A stretch of 11,260 nucleotides of DNA from CAZMUQ01 sp964569845 (GCA_964569845.1 CAZMUQ010000033.1:1-11260); one strand, 5' to 3'. Counted from the stretch's first letter, positions 1 to 7,213 are shown. The notes: generated by a model from the sequence alone, not told the origin. Numbers and translations: made by a program.

Positions 1-698
1 TTACGGTAGTTCTTTGAGAGTTTAGCTAAAGCTTTCCTTAAAACTCTTCTATCGTGGATATATTTTTGTTGAATCTTACGTTTTCTAACAAAATATCCGT
101 GATTTGCTTTCTTAAGTCTTGAAAAATCGTACCTTTTAACTTCACCGTCAGAGCTTACAGCGGTAACGTTATCCTCATTTACATCTATAGCAATCCAACC
201 CTTAGGTTCTTTAACTTCAACAATCTTTGAGTAGGCTATATGAATAGCGTTGGATGTAATTGTTACTGAACCATGTTTAGTATTTCTGAGAACTTTTAAA
301 GCTCTCTTATGGAGTGGTATGCGGATAAACTGTCTGGGCTTAACTGGAAAAACTAACATACCATTTTCAATCTTAAAAGCCTGATTTCCAAGCTTAGCTA
401 CAAGCCTCCTAGCTTGAGGAGGTTCAACATCAAGATCCTTCTTTTTAGCTTTACGGTAATTTTTAAGGATAGTTGCGGAGATTTCTATGGCGGACAGAGC
501 ATACCATGAATGGTAACCATATCTTTGAAGTTCACTATAGACGAGCTTTGTAAGCCTAAACCTTCCAGTAACACCACTTTTAAGTCCAACCTTTAAGCAA
601 TAGTTAACCATATCCCTAAAACTTTTAAGTAATTGGAGGATTTCTCCACCAACTTGATAAGGGATACTTACGGTCTTCACCGCTTTAACCGTTTCCAT
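1..698 (-). CDS. tnpB: TnpB family RNA-guided nuclease, IS200/IS605 type (3' end beyond window)
   Basis: The frame is open for 232 residues from an ATG at 698 to the left edge, so the C-terminal part is missing. The N-terminal half (about 1-160) fits the OrfB/TnpB recognition region. It is followed by WIAIDVNEDNVTAV at 168-181, the RuvC-I strand with the catalytic Asp at 172, and a basic helical stretch (about 195-230) rich in Arg and Lys, as expected after RuvC-I. The second and third RuvC acidic residues and the zinc ribbon would lie outside the window, so activity cannot be judged. TnpB proteins of this family are RNA-guided DNA nucleases whose guide RNA overlaps the gene's 3' end; that RNA would also be off-window. 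The start lies inside the upstream small gene (22-nt overlap), with a GAGGAGGAT ribosome site just before it. No TnpA is visible. Confidence 0.88.
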   Translation of the reverse strand, partial: METVKAVKTVSIPYQVGGEILQLLKSFRDMVNYCLKVGLKSGVTGRFRLTKLVYSELQRYGYHSWYALSAIEISATILKNYRKAKKKDLDVEPPQARRLVAKLGNQAFKIENGMLVFPVKPRQFIRIPLHKRALKVLRNTKHGSVTITSNAIHIAYSKIVEVKEPKGWIAIDVNEDNVTAVSSDGEVKRYDFSRLKKANHGYFVRKRKIQQKYIHDRRVLRKALAKLSKNYR

Positions 699-808
699 TC
701 ACTCAATATCCTCCTCAAAACCTCGTCCAGCGTCTTAGCTTTAAAATCAACTTTAAGCTTTGTAAGCTCAGCCCAAACCTCATCTGAAACGTTAATAGTC
801 TTGCCCAT
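677..808 (-). CDS. Small ribbon-helix-helix-like (VapB/CopG-type) protein upstream of tnpB
   Basis: This is a 43-residue protein starting at ATG 808. The N-terminus KTINVSDEVW resembles the beta strand of ribbon-helix-helix antitoxins and repressors. It is followed by an amphipathic helix (about 9-22), a turn near KAKTLDEV, and a second helix ending in a basic LRRILSEWKRLKR tail. The length and layout match the short DNA-binding antitoxins that bind as dimers. No toxin gene follows. Instead the last 22 nt overlap the tnpB start in another frame, so the two are probably co-transcribed and translationally coupled. It may repress its own promoter and hence tnpB, but that is inference. A TATA-like box about 27 nt upstream of the ATG suggests a leaderless mRNA. 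The fold is assigned from the sequence pattern only. Confidence 0.7.
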   Translation of the reverse strand: MGKTINVSDEVWAELTKLKVDFKAKTLDEVLRRILSEWKRLKR

Positions 809-830
809 CAAATCAAAAATAAATTTACTA

Positions 831-842
831 ATTTATAAATAT
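831..842 (-). promoter_or_regulatory. Probable TATA box for the small RHH gene and tnpB
   Basis: Read on the minus strand, the sequence is ATATTTATAAAT. Its centre lies about 27 nt upstream of the ATG at 808. That is the usual archaeal distance from TATA box to transcription start, so the mRNA probably begins at or next to the start codon (leaderless). No ribosome site precedes this ATG, which agrees. Confidence 0.55.
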
Positions 843-862
843 ATTTCTCATCTCCCGAAGAG

Positions 863-1411
863 TTACCAGAACAGTTGAGGAAAAATCTTGATTATTCTTA
901 AACCAACAATGGATGCAAGAAAAGCTTTAATAGTATCTCCAAAAATGAAGGGTAAAACTCCAATAATTACTGCCTCAGTAAAAGTGACCTCCAACCAAAA
1001 CATAAGCTGAAGAAAACCAAAAAAGTAGATTACAAGATTCCCAATAATTGTTGAAGCAAAAATCCATGCAAAACCTACATTCCTTCTAAGCTTAACAAGC
1101 TTACCAACAATGTAAGCTGAAACAGGAAAACCTAAAAGATAGCCACCAGTTGGGCCAAGTAAAACAGGCAAACCAGCTTTACCACCAGCAAAAACAGGTA
1201 AACCAATACAACCTAAGCAAACATAAATCAGCTGACTTAAAAACCCTCTAAACCCTCCAAGAACCACACCTGATAAAAGAGTAAAAAATGTTTGAGCTGT
1301 AACAGGAATAGGTGTAAAAGGTAAAGGTATCATTATATATGCACCTATACCTGTAAGAGCAGCAAAAGTTGAAGCTAAAGATAGGTCCAAAGATTTAACC
1401 TTAAAAACCAT
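863..1411 (-). CDS. bioY: Biotin transporter BioY (ECF S component)
   Basis: This is a 182-residue hydrophobic membrane protein with about six transmembrane segments. It is the full length of BioY, the biotin-binding S component of energy-coupling factor transporters. Diagnostic stretches are PFTPIPVTAQT at 31-41, the glycine-rich GLPVFAGGKAGLPVLLGPTGG region at about 70-90, and FGDTIKAFLA near 157-166. The ATG at 1411 has a GAGGTT ribosome site 5 nt upstream. The gene is divergent from birA, and a BirA-box-like palindrome lies in the 57-nt gap, so repression by BirA when biotin is plentiful is likely. The ECF module genes (A, A' and T) are not in the window. They may be shared and encoded elsewhere, or BioY may work without them, as reported for some solitary BioY proteins. 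Confidence 0.95.
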   Translation of the reverse strand: MVFKVKSLDLSLASTFAALTGIGAYIMIPLPFTPIPVTAQTFFTLLSGVVLGGFRGFLSQLIYVCLGCIGLPVFAGGKAGLPVLLGPTGGYLLGFPVSAYIVGKLVKLRRNVGFAWIFASTIIGNLVIYFFGFLQLMFWLEVTFTEAVIIGVLPFIFGDTIKAFLASIVGLRIIKIFPQLFW

Positions 1412-1437
1412 AAGAAAACCTCAATACTTTTAAGTAA

Positions 1438-1469
1438 ATGTCAACTATAAATTTATACAAGGTTTACAT
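1438..1469. promoter_or_regulatory. Candidate BirA operator in the bioY-birA gap
   Basis: The right half GGTTTACAT (1461-1469) matches 8 of 9 bases of the published BirA half-site GGTTTACAA. The left half ATGTCAACT (1438-1446) matches 6 of 9 bases of TTGTAAACC. Compared with each other as an inverted repeat, the halves agree at 7 of 9 positions. The spacer is 14 nt, within the known 14-15 nt. The site lies between the two biotin genes and its last base is the first base of the birA TTG start codon. The match and spacing are seen in the sequence; repression is inferred. Confidence 0.72.
1446..1457. promoter_or_regulatory. Palindromic TATA box inside the BirA operator
   Basis: TATAAATTTATA is a perfect 12-nt palindrome that takes up most of the operator spacer. 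On the minus strand it lies about 35-45 nt upstream of the bioY ATG, giving a leader of roughly 14 nt that contains the GAGGTT ribosome site. On the plus strand it is too close to the birA TTG (1469) for normal initiation, so birA more likely uses the CTTTTAAGTA box at about 1427-1436. BirA bound to the flanking half-sites would cover this element. Confidence 0.5.
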
Positions 1470-2437
1470 TGAGTATTAAGGAAGAAATAGTAAAAATACT
1501 AAAAAGAAGAAAACATGTATCTGGTGAAGAATTAAGCAAAAAACTTAAACTTTCAAGAACAGCCATATGGAAACAAATTAAGAATTTAAGAAAGGAAGGA
1601 TACGATATTAAAGGTACACCAAAAATAGGTTACACAATTATAAGTACACCAAACCAACCTTTACCAGCAGAAATAAAATCAGAAATAAGAACAAAAATAA
1701 TTGGTAGAAAGGTTTTTTATTTTAAAGAAGTTGAATCAACCCAAGAAGTTGCTAAAACTCTTGCTAATGCAGGTTTAGAGGAAGGAACTATCATTATTGC
1801 TGAAAAGCAAACTAAAGGAAAAGGAAGAGCTGGACGTGAATGGTTTTCACCTAAAGGAGGATTATGGTTATCAATAGTTTTAAAACCAAATATTCCAACC
1901 CCAAAAATTCAAAGACTTACTTTACTTGCAGGAGTTGCTGTTGCTAAAACTTTAAGAAAACTTTACAAGCTAGATGCAAAATTAAAATGGCCTAATGATG
2001 TTTTAGTTGAAGGTAAAAAGGTTTGTGGAATTCTTGTTGAAGCTTCAGGTGATGCTGACAAAGTAAACTATGTTGTTGTAGGTATAGGGATAAATGTGAA
2101 TATAAGATTTATAGATAAAAAAGAGCTATCAAGTACAGCAACATCAATCTTAGAATTGCTTGGGGAAGAAGTTTCAATAGTTAAGCTTACAGTAAAACTT
2201 TTGGAGGAATTTGAAAAATTATACTTAGAGTTTAAGCAAGGAGAATTCTCTAAAATAATCGGAGAATGGAGAAAGCTAACTCAAACTTTAGGTAAAAAGG
2301 TTAAAGTTGAATCTTACGGAGAAAGTTTTACAGGTGAAGCTTTAGATGTTGATGAGGATGGATTTTTACTTGTAAAGATTAAGGATGGTTCAACTGTTAG
2401 GGTTGTTGCTGGAGATATTTATTTACGTGAAACTTAA
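1469..2437 (+). CDS. birA: BirA: biotin-protein ligase with N-terminal DNA-binding domain
   Basis: This 322-residue bifunctional protein activates biotin to biotinyl-AMP and transfers it to a lysine of biotin-carrier proteins. Residues 1-60 are a winged helix-turn-helix (SGEELSKKLKLSRTAIWKQI at 18-37), as in E. coli BirA, so it should also be the biotin repressor. The catalytic domain has the GKGRAGR biotinyl-adenylate loop at 117-123, KWPNDVLV at 173-180 with the conserved Lys173, and GIGINVN at 205-211. Residues about 273-320 form the SH3-like C-terminal domain. The start is TTG: no ATG or GTG precedes the helix-turn-helix in frame, an upstream stop lies at 1448-1450, and a weak AGGT ribosome site sits 5 nt before it. 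The gene is divergent from bioY across a BirA-like operator and ends 16 nt from the convergent dehydrogenase gene. Confidence 0.95.
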   Translation: MSIKEEIVKILKRRKHVSGEELSKKLKLSRTAIWKQIKNLRKEGYDIKGTPKIGYTIISTPNQPLPAEIKSEIRTKIIGRKVFYFKEVESTQEVAKTLANAGLEEGTIIIAEKQTKGKGRAGREWFSPKGGLWLSIVLKPNIPTPKIQRLTLLAGVAVAKTLRKLYKLDAKLKWPNDVLVEGKKVCGILVEASGDADKVNYVVVGIGINVNIRFIDKKELSSTATSILELLGEEVSIVKLTVKLLEEFEKLYLEFKQGEFSKIIGEWRKLTQTLGKKVKVESYGESFTGEALDVDEDGFLLVKIKDGSTVRVVAGDIYLRET

Positions 2438-2453
2438 GTAGGATTCTTTTATA

Positions 2454-3986
2454 CTAAAAAAGCTCATTCTTATCAACCCAATCAGGATACCATTTATAGT
2501 ATTCACTTGGCTTAGCCTTTTTTAAACCATCATAAGTTGGTCTTACAAGCCTAATATTTCCACGCCTATCCCTATAAACCTTAACCAAACCTTTCTCCTC
2601 TAAAGATGTAACAACCATATCAAGCTGTTCATCTGTTATATCCATCTCTTCCTTGATATCCTCTCTAGCCATGTAAAGTCCAGGATTAACCCTATAATTT
2701 TCAGCCAAAAGCTCTAAGAAACTATTCTCATTAACTTGCTCCCTAGGTATTTTAGGCTTACCTGGAGGAGGAGGAACAGGTATACCAAGCTTTTCATGAA
2801 CAACTCTACGTGGAGGTTTAAGGTAGTCAGCCATAAACCTTAACCCAAGCCTGTAAACAAGCAACCTAAGAACCTCATTTGTTCCAGCACCAATCTCAAG
2901 AATTTTTGAACTTCTAAAGACAGCCTCAACTGGATAAAATCTTGTCCAACCATCTCCACCCATAACCTGAATGGCATCATCTGAAATAGCTTTATAAATT
3001 TCTGAAACAAGAACTTTTGTAGCTGTAGATTCAATTATTGGAGACTGCCCAGAATCAATAAGATATGCAGTATAGTACACCAGAAGTCTTGCAGTTTTAA
3101 GTTTCATCATCATATCTGCAATTTTAAGCTGATTTGCCTGATAATCGCTTGTAGGCTGACCAAACTGTACACGTCTTCTAGCATGAAAAACAGCATATCT
3201 TAAACAGTCAACCATACCCCCAAGAGCAGATGCTGCTCCTAAAGTTCTTTCAAAATTTAAACCTGTAACAGCAACCTGCCAACCATCACCCTCATTTCCA
3301 AGCCTATTTTCAACGGGTACACGGGCATCCTCAAAATTTAGATAACCATTATATACACCATCCCAGCCGCAAAGCTCATTGATTTTCTCAATTGTAAATC
3401 CAGGTGTGCCCTTTTCAATAACTAAAGCTGTAAGATGCTTATAAGCAGCAACATCTTCAGGTTTATCACTTGTTCTAACATAAGCCAAATATATGCCAGC
3501 TATTCCAGCATTACTAATAAACCTCTTCTTACCATTAATAATATACTCATTTCCAACAAGCTTAGCCCTAGTTTCGATCGAAAAAACATCTGAGCCAACA
3601 TAAGGCTCAGTTATGGTTATCGCACCCAAAATTTCACCTTCAGCAATTCTTGGAAGCCATCTACGCTTCTGCTCTTCACTTCCAAACTCTAATATCTGGT
3701 GGACACCGCCGAACATTGTTGTATCATAAATAAGGCCAATATTTCCAAGTTTTGCAAGCCCTTCAGCAACAATACAAGCACCAGTAACACCTAAACCTAA
3801 ACCACCATACTCTTTAGGAACTGAAACACCAAACCATCTTTTCTCACCAACCTTCTTAACAAGTTCCCATGGAACCTTTCTTAGCCACATAGTTTCAGCA
3901 GCAATATACCCGTTCTCTTCAACAAACTTCTCAACATCTTCAGCAAGCTTTCTATGCTCTTCACTCCACCAAGGGAAGGGTTCCAT
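2454..3986 (-). CDS. Acyl-CoA dehydrogenase with C-terminal winged-helix extension
   Basis: Residues 1-390 form a complete FAD-dependent acyl-CoA dehydrogenase: N-terminal helical domain, middle domain with ITITEPYVGSDV (123-134), and C-terminal helices with the RRVQFGQP FAD/CoA motif (271-278), QVMGGDGW (340-347) and IGAGTNE (365-371). The medium-chain base position (Glu376) is Ala367, while Glu246 in LNFERTLGAASALG sits where isovaleryl- and long-chain-CoA dehydrogenases carry their base, so this is probably an isovaleryl/long-chain-type active site. After a proline-rich linker (401-414), residues about 420-490 look like a winged helix (EDIKEEMDITDEQLDMV, then LVKVYRDRRGNIRLV). At 510 residues it is over 100 longer than the usual 380-400. 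The ATG has AGGGGTG upstream. The likely electron acceptor, an electron-transfer flavoprotein, is not in the window. Substrate unknown. Confidence 0.9.
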   Translation of the reverse strand: MEPFPWWSEEHRKLAEDVEKFVEENGYIAAETMWLRKVPWELVKKVGEKRWFGVSVPKEYGGLGLGVTGACIVAEGLAKLGNIGLIYDTTMFGGVHQILEFGSEEQKRRWLPRIAEGEILGAITITEPYVGSDVFSIETRAKLVGNEYIINGKKRFISNAGIAGIYLAYVRTSDKPEDVAAYKHLTALVIEKGTPGFTIEKINELCGWDGVYNGYLNFEDARVPVENRLGNEGDGWQVAVTGLNFERTLGAASALGGMVDCLRYAVFHARRRVQFGQPTSDYQANQLKIADMMMKLKTARLLVYYTAYLIDSGQSPIIESTATKVLVSEIYKAISDDAIQVMGGDGWTRFYPVEAVFRSSKILEIGAGTNEVLRLLVYRLGLRFMADYLKPPRRVVHEKLGIPVPPPPGKPKIPREQVNENSFLELLAENYRVNPGLYMAREDIKEEMDITDEQLDMVVTSLEEKGLVKVYRDRRGNIRLVRPTYDGLKKAKPSEYYKWYPDWVDKNELF

Positions 3987-4044
3987 CTAAAAGCACCCCT
4001 AACCTAATTTTAAAAAGATATTAAATCCATATTGGTTTAACATC

Positions 4045-4056
4045 TATAAATAAATT
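4045..4056 (-). promoter_or_regulatory. Candidate TATA box for the acyl-CoA dehydrogenase gene
   Basis: The minus-strand sequence AATTTATTTATA is centred about 65 nt upstream of the ATG at 3986. It would give a leader of roughly 37 nt that includes the AGGGGTG ribosome site (3994-4000). A second, closer T/A-rich box at about 4005-4016 would make the message leaderless. The first is preferred because a ribosome site is present. Confidence 0.4.
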
Positions 4057-4071
4057 GTTAACTATAGAATT

Positions 4072-5559
4072 TTAAACTACCTGTGGACGCTTATCAACAA
4101 TTCTCGCAGCCTTTAAGGAAACTGCTGTATCAAAAATTTTTTCAGGTGTTGTAAACTCAACTTCAGGTCTCATTTCTACAGCCCTAAATGTAGCATCAAC
4201 AATTTTCTCTCTCAATTCTTCAAGAGGAACCTCACCTGAGGGGGCAATTCTTACTACAAGTTTATCCATAGAGTACGGGTCATTTGGATCCTCCTTTGTG
4301 AAAACTATCTGGTATTCTGCAACCCCACGAGTATTCTCAATTTCATGAGATAAAATTGCAGGATTAATCAGGGTACCCTTTAACTTTACAAGCTCCTTTG
4401 TTCTTGTTGCATAGGTGCTTCCAGCAACAATTAAAAGCCTATCCCCCGTTCTACCACAATAGGGGCATGGTTCATGAGTTATTCTACCAATATCACCTAT
4501 AACATATCTAATTAGTACTGTACCCCTACGGTTTAAATGAGTTATAGCTATTAAACCTGTCTCACCATCAGCTTTACGTTCACCAGTTTCTTCATCAACA
4601 ATCTCAATAAAATATAGGTCCGGAGAAGGATTATGGTTACCTGCAAGCTCAGTACATTCACTAAAAGATCCTTGGCACTCCGTAAACCCATAACCATTAT
4701 GCACAAAAACATCTTCAGCACCAAGCTTTTCCAATCTTCTTCTTAAATCATCACGCATACCTTTAGGGCAACCTTCACCTAGAACATGGATAGCCATAAC
4801 TGATGAGAAATCAGCTCCAAGCTCCTCAGCTCTCATAATCATCCTTCTAACATAGCTTGCAATACCCATTATACCGTTACATTTATGAGTTTCAATCATC
4901 CTAATAGCTTCATCCATCCTTCTATGAATAGGAAACTCTGGATGAGGTATACCAGTATGACCTGAAACAACAGAAGCACCTATAGCTAATGCTGAAGTTA
5001 TCGCCCTAAGATAACCAATATGCGGTACGGGACCATAAGGAAAAGCATTGAAAATTATACCATCAGGAGAACCCCAACAAATTTTTGAGCTTCTTATAAG
5101 GAAAAAAGATATCGAATATATGTCATGAACAGTATTATAAAATGGTGTTGGTACACCTGTAGTTGTTCCAGTGGTAAATGTTACATCCCACGGAAGCTCA
5201 TAAAATGTTGGCTTGTCTATAGCAAGTTTAAAAGCTTCGGGATTAGCCATATAATCCTTCTTAAATGTTAAAGGAACCTTTTCTAGGTCATCTATGGTTT
5301 TAATGGATGAAGGGTCAATATTATGCTTTTTAAACAGCTCTTTGTAATAGGGACTATATTTTGCACAAAGCTCAATCTGTCTTCTTAAATTTTTATTTTG
5401 AATTTCAACAATTTCTTTTTGAGGCTTAAAATTAGGGTCATTAGTATCATTCCTGTAAATTGGGTATATGTCTATGAATTTTTTAACAAGTTCAGGGGAA
5501 ATCTTATCTGGACGCCACCAATCTTTAATCATTTTTAAACGTTCAAGACGAGTAGACAA
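4072..5559 (-). CDS. PaaK-like acyl-CoA ligase (AMP-forming)
   Basis: This 495-residue adenylate-forming enzyme of the phenylacetate-CoA ligase branch couples a carboxylic acid to CoA with ATP giving AMP and PPi. Motifs in order are the Thr/Gly-rich nucleotide loop TFTTGTTTGVPTP (127-139), HNGYGFTEC (287-295), RYVIGDIGRI (351-360), the Cys motif CPYCGRTGDR (365-374) typical of PaaK-like proteins, and the C-terminal LVKLKGTLINP region opening the mobile domain. Lys483 in SLKAARIVDKR is the likely catalytic lysine. The start is TTG at 5559, chosen because AGGTGAG lies 8 nt upstream; the first ATG is nine codons further in. The gene shares its strand with dehydrogenase, thiolase and mutase genes, so it probably supplies their acyl-CoA. 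Phenylacetate itself is unproven; a short or branched fatty acid would fit the neighbours. Confidence 0.88.
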   Translation of the reverse strand: MSTRLERLKMIKDWWRPDKISPELVKKFIDIYPIYRNDTNDPNFKPQKEIVEIQNKNLRRQIELCAKYSPYYKELFKKHNIDPSSIKTIDDLEKVPLTFKKDYMANPEAFKLAIDKPTFYELPWDVTFTTGTTTGVPTPFYNTVHDIYSISFFLIRSSKICWGSPDGIIFNAFPYGPVPHIGYLRAITSALAIGASVVSGHTGIPHPEFPIHRRMDEAIRMIETHKCNGIMGIASYVRRMIMRAEELGADFSSVMAIHVLGEGCPKGMRDDLRRRLEKLGAEDVFVHNGYGFTECQGSFSECTELAGNHNPSPDLYFIEIVDEETGERKADGETGLIAITHLNRRGTVLIRYVIGDIGRITHEPCPYCGRTGDRLLIVAGSTYATRTKELVKLKGTLINPAILSHEIENTRGVAEYQIVFTKEDPNDPYSMDKLVVRIAPSGEVPLEELREKIVDATFRAVEMRPEVEFTTPEKIFDTAVSLKAARIVDKRPQVV

Positions 5560-5596
5560 AGTTAATTCTCACCTAAAATTTACTTAAATTTAGAAG

Positions 5597-5606
5597 TATA
5601 AAAAAA
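5597..5606 (-). promoter_or_regulatory. Candidate TATA box for the acyl-CoA ligase gene
   Basis: The minus-strand sequence TTTTTTATAC lies in the 66-nt gap between the DUF35 and ligase genes. It would put transcription start near 5575, just before the AGGTGAG ribosome site (5568-5574). Its T-run could also help end the thiolase-DUF35 transcript. Confidence 0.45.
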
Positions 5607-5625
5607 TGTGGATTTTTTAAAGTTT

Positions 5626-6039
5626 TTAACTTTTATCTGGTTTCCAAATAAACAAGGTGAGCTTATCTGAAACATCAATAAAATCAATTTTCATAGGCAT
5701 ATCTATCCTTAATTCTTCAGGTTTAGCTTCAACCCTAGAAATCATTCTACCAATACCTTCAGCTAGCTCTATAACACCAAGAATGTATGGTTTAGGGGTT
5801 AAATAGTGAACTTCAGTCCAGCTGTGAAGTTTACCTTTACCACTAAGCTCAACCCATTCAATATTCTCAGAAAAACATTTTGGACAAAAACCTCTAGGCG
5901 GGAAAAAGACTTCACCACAATCTTTACACTTAGGTGCTAAAAGCTTCCTATTCTTCAATCCTTCCCAAAACTTTAGAGTTAAGCTTGTAGTTTTTGGTTG
6001 AAGATGAACTATTTCTGATGGAGAAGACAGTTTAACCAC
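5626..6039 (-). CDS. DUF35 zinc-ribbon/OB-fold protein, thiolase partner
   Basis: This 137-residue protein has the DUF35 layout: N-terminal helix (FWEGLKNRKLL), a rubredoxin-like zinc ribbon with two CxxC knuckles (Cys38, Cys41, Cys52, Cys55, counted from the GTG), and an OB-fold (GKLHSWTEVHY onward) with the ILGVIELAEGIGRM core. DUF35 proteins bind thiolases, HMG-CoA synthases and thiolase-like aldolases and hold the CoA end of the substrate. The gene follows a thiolase-family gene directly, so they probably form one complex. I chose the GTG at 6039, which overlaps the thiolase stop by 8 nt (GTGGTTAA). The ATG at 6087 would overlap the thiolase by 56 nt and add 16 residues without family resemblance. 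No clear ribosome site precedes the GTG, so translation is probably coupled. Confidence 0.85.
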   Translation of the reverse strand: MVKLSSPSEIVHLQPKTTSLTLKFWEGLKNRKLLAPKCKDCGEVFFPPRGFCPKCFSENIEWVELSGKGKLHSWTEVHYLTPKPYILGVIELAEGIGRMISRVEAKPEELRIDMPMKIDFIDVSDKLTLFIWKPDKS

Positions 6040-7213
6040 CCCTCTTAAAGATAAAAACCATACAATTGTTAAGCATTCCACCTTCACAATGCATTAAACC
6101 TATTTTAGCATCTGCAACCTGAACTTTTCCAGCTTCACCTCTAAGCTGCCTCATAATACTTACAGTTTCATATAGCGGAGTAACCATAGCGGGATGTCCT
6201 CTAGATAGGAGGCCTCCATCAGTATTTATCGGAATTTTTCCACCAACCTCGGTTGAACCATCCATGATAGCTTTAACCATTTCACCCTTCTTAAACCATC
6301 CAATATCTTCTGGAAGTATAAGCTCTTGAGGGCTAAAAGGTGCATAAATTTCAGCAACATCAACATCATTAGCCTCAATTTTCGCCATTTTTAATGCTTG
6401 CTGAGCAGCTTCCCTAGCTGCAATAAATGAGGTTATAGGTTTATCGCATCTATCTGTTGGAATAATACTTGAATTATCATGATACTCCCCGATACCAGTA
6501 ACATAAATAGGAGAGTCAGTTATTTTTTTAGCTTTCTCCTCTGAAGCTAAAATTATTGCAACAGCACCATCCCTTGCAGCTGAACAGTCTAAAAGTTTTA
6601 ATGGTGAACATAAAACGGGAGATTTTAAAACATCTTCAACAGTTATTGGTGTAGTAAATGCTGCCCAAGGATTATGCATAGCTCCTTTTCTATCTCTTAC
6701 ACAAGCCATTGCAAAATGTTCTTCAGTTGCTCCATACTCATACATATATCTTCTACCTGAGCAGGCGTAAGCCCACATAACACCTGCAACAGCATAAGGC
6801 TGGGTTGCAGGCTCATAAACTTCAATACCCATACCAGGCTCAATTAATGCAACATTTTTAAAACGTATAGACTCCTTAACAGAACCATAACAAACAATTA
6901 TGTCTGCATAGCCAAGCATAATCTCATTTATTGCATGTTTAAGTGCTAAGCCTCCTGCAACACCACCACAAGCAATTTCAGCTGCAACTTTAGGTGAAAC
7001 TCTCAAATATTCTGAGATTATTGACAACTGAAGACCCATTGTTAAAAGATAGTTTGGAGTTGTAACAAATCCTTCAACATCATCCTTAGAAATTCCAGCA
7101 TCTTCCAATGCAAGTTTTATAGCTTTAATAGCCATCTCATTTTCAGATAATTCAGCACCATACTTACCAATCTTTAAACATCCATAACCAATAAGAGCAA
7201 CCTTACGAGTCAT
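6032..7213 (-). CDS. Thiolase-family protein (SCP-x-like acetyl-CoA acyltransferase)
   Basis: This 393-residue thiolase fold is of the archaeal/SCP-x type that works with DUF35 proteins. The nucleophile position is Cys82 in EIACGGVAGG. GGLLSRGHPAM holds His340, and MHCEGGM places Cys376 near the second catalytic cysteine of biosynthetic thiolases, so the Cys-His-Cys set looks intact. The usual role is cleavage of 3-ketoacyl-CoA by CoA, or the reverse condensation. A retro-aldolase of the Ltp2 type, which also pairs with DUF35, is less likely because those lack the nucleophile. The start at ATG 7213 has AGGT six nt upstream. The gene overlaps the following DUF35 gene by 8 nt. Family is certain; reaction direction and chain length are not. 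Confidence 0.88.
   Translation of the reverse strand: MTRKVALIGYGCLKIGKYGAELSENEMAIKAIKLALEDAGISKDDVEGFVTTPNYLLTMGLQLSIISEYLRVSPKVAAEIACGGVAGGLALKHAINEIMLGYADIIVCYGSVKESIRFKNVALIEPGMGIEVYEPATQPYAVAGVMWAYACSGRRYMYEYGATEEHFAMACVRDRKGAMHNPWAAFTTPITVEDVLKSPVLCSPLKLLDCSAARDGAVAIILASEEKAKKITDSPIYVTGIGEYHDNSSIIPTDRCDKPITSFIAAREAAQQALKMAKIEANDVDVAEIYAPFSPQELILPEDIGWFKKGEMVKAIMDGSTEVGGKIPINTDGGLLSRGHPAMVTPLYETVSIMRQLRGEAGKVQVADAKIGLMHCEGGMLNNCMVFIFKRGG

Noticed and set aside
1..698. A nuclease-dead TnpB-derived repressor (TldR-like)
   Set aside because: The only catalytic residue visible, the RuvC-I Asp172, is present. The other active-site residues are off-window, so there is no evidence of inactivation.
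852..862. Small inverted repeat CTCTTCGGGAG after bioY as a hairpin terminator
   Set aside because: The stem is only three base pairs plus a wobble, with no T-run after it; it overlaps the upstream region of the RHH promoter.
633..878. Plus-strand 81-codon frame across the RHH gene and the bioY end
   Set aside because: It is antisense to the tnpB start and RHH gene and crosses their promoter; the protein has no family features.
6032..6087. ATG at 6087 as start of the DUF35 protein
   Set aside because: It would overlap the thiolase coding end by 56 nt and add a segment unlike DUF35 N-termini; the GTG at 6039 gives an 8-nt coupling overlap.
6032..7213. Ltp2-like retro-aldolase as the identity of the thiolase-family protein
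   Set aside because: DUF35 pairing fits both, but the nucleophile Cys82, His340 and Cys376 of true thiolases are all present.
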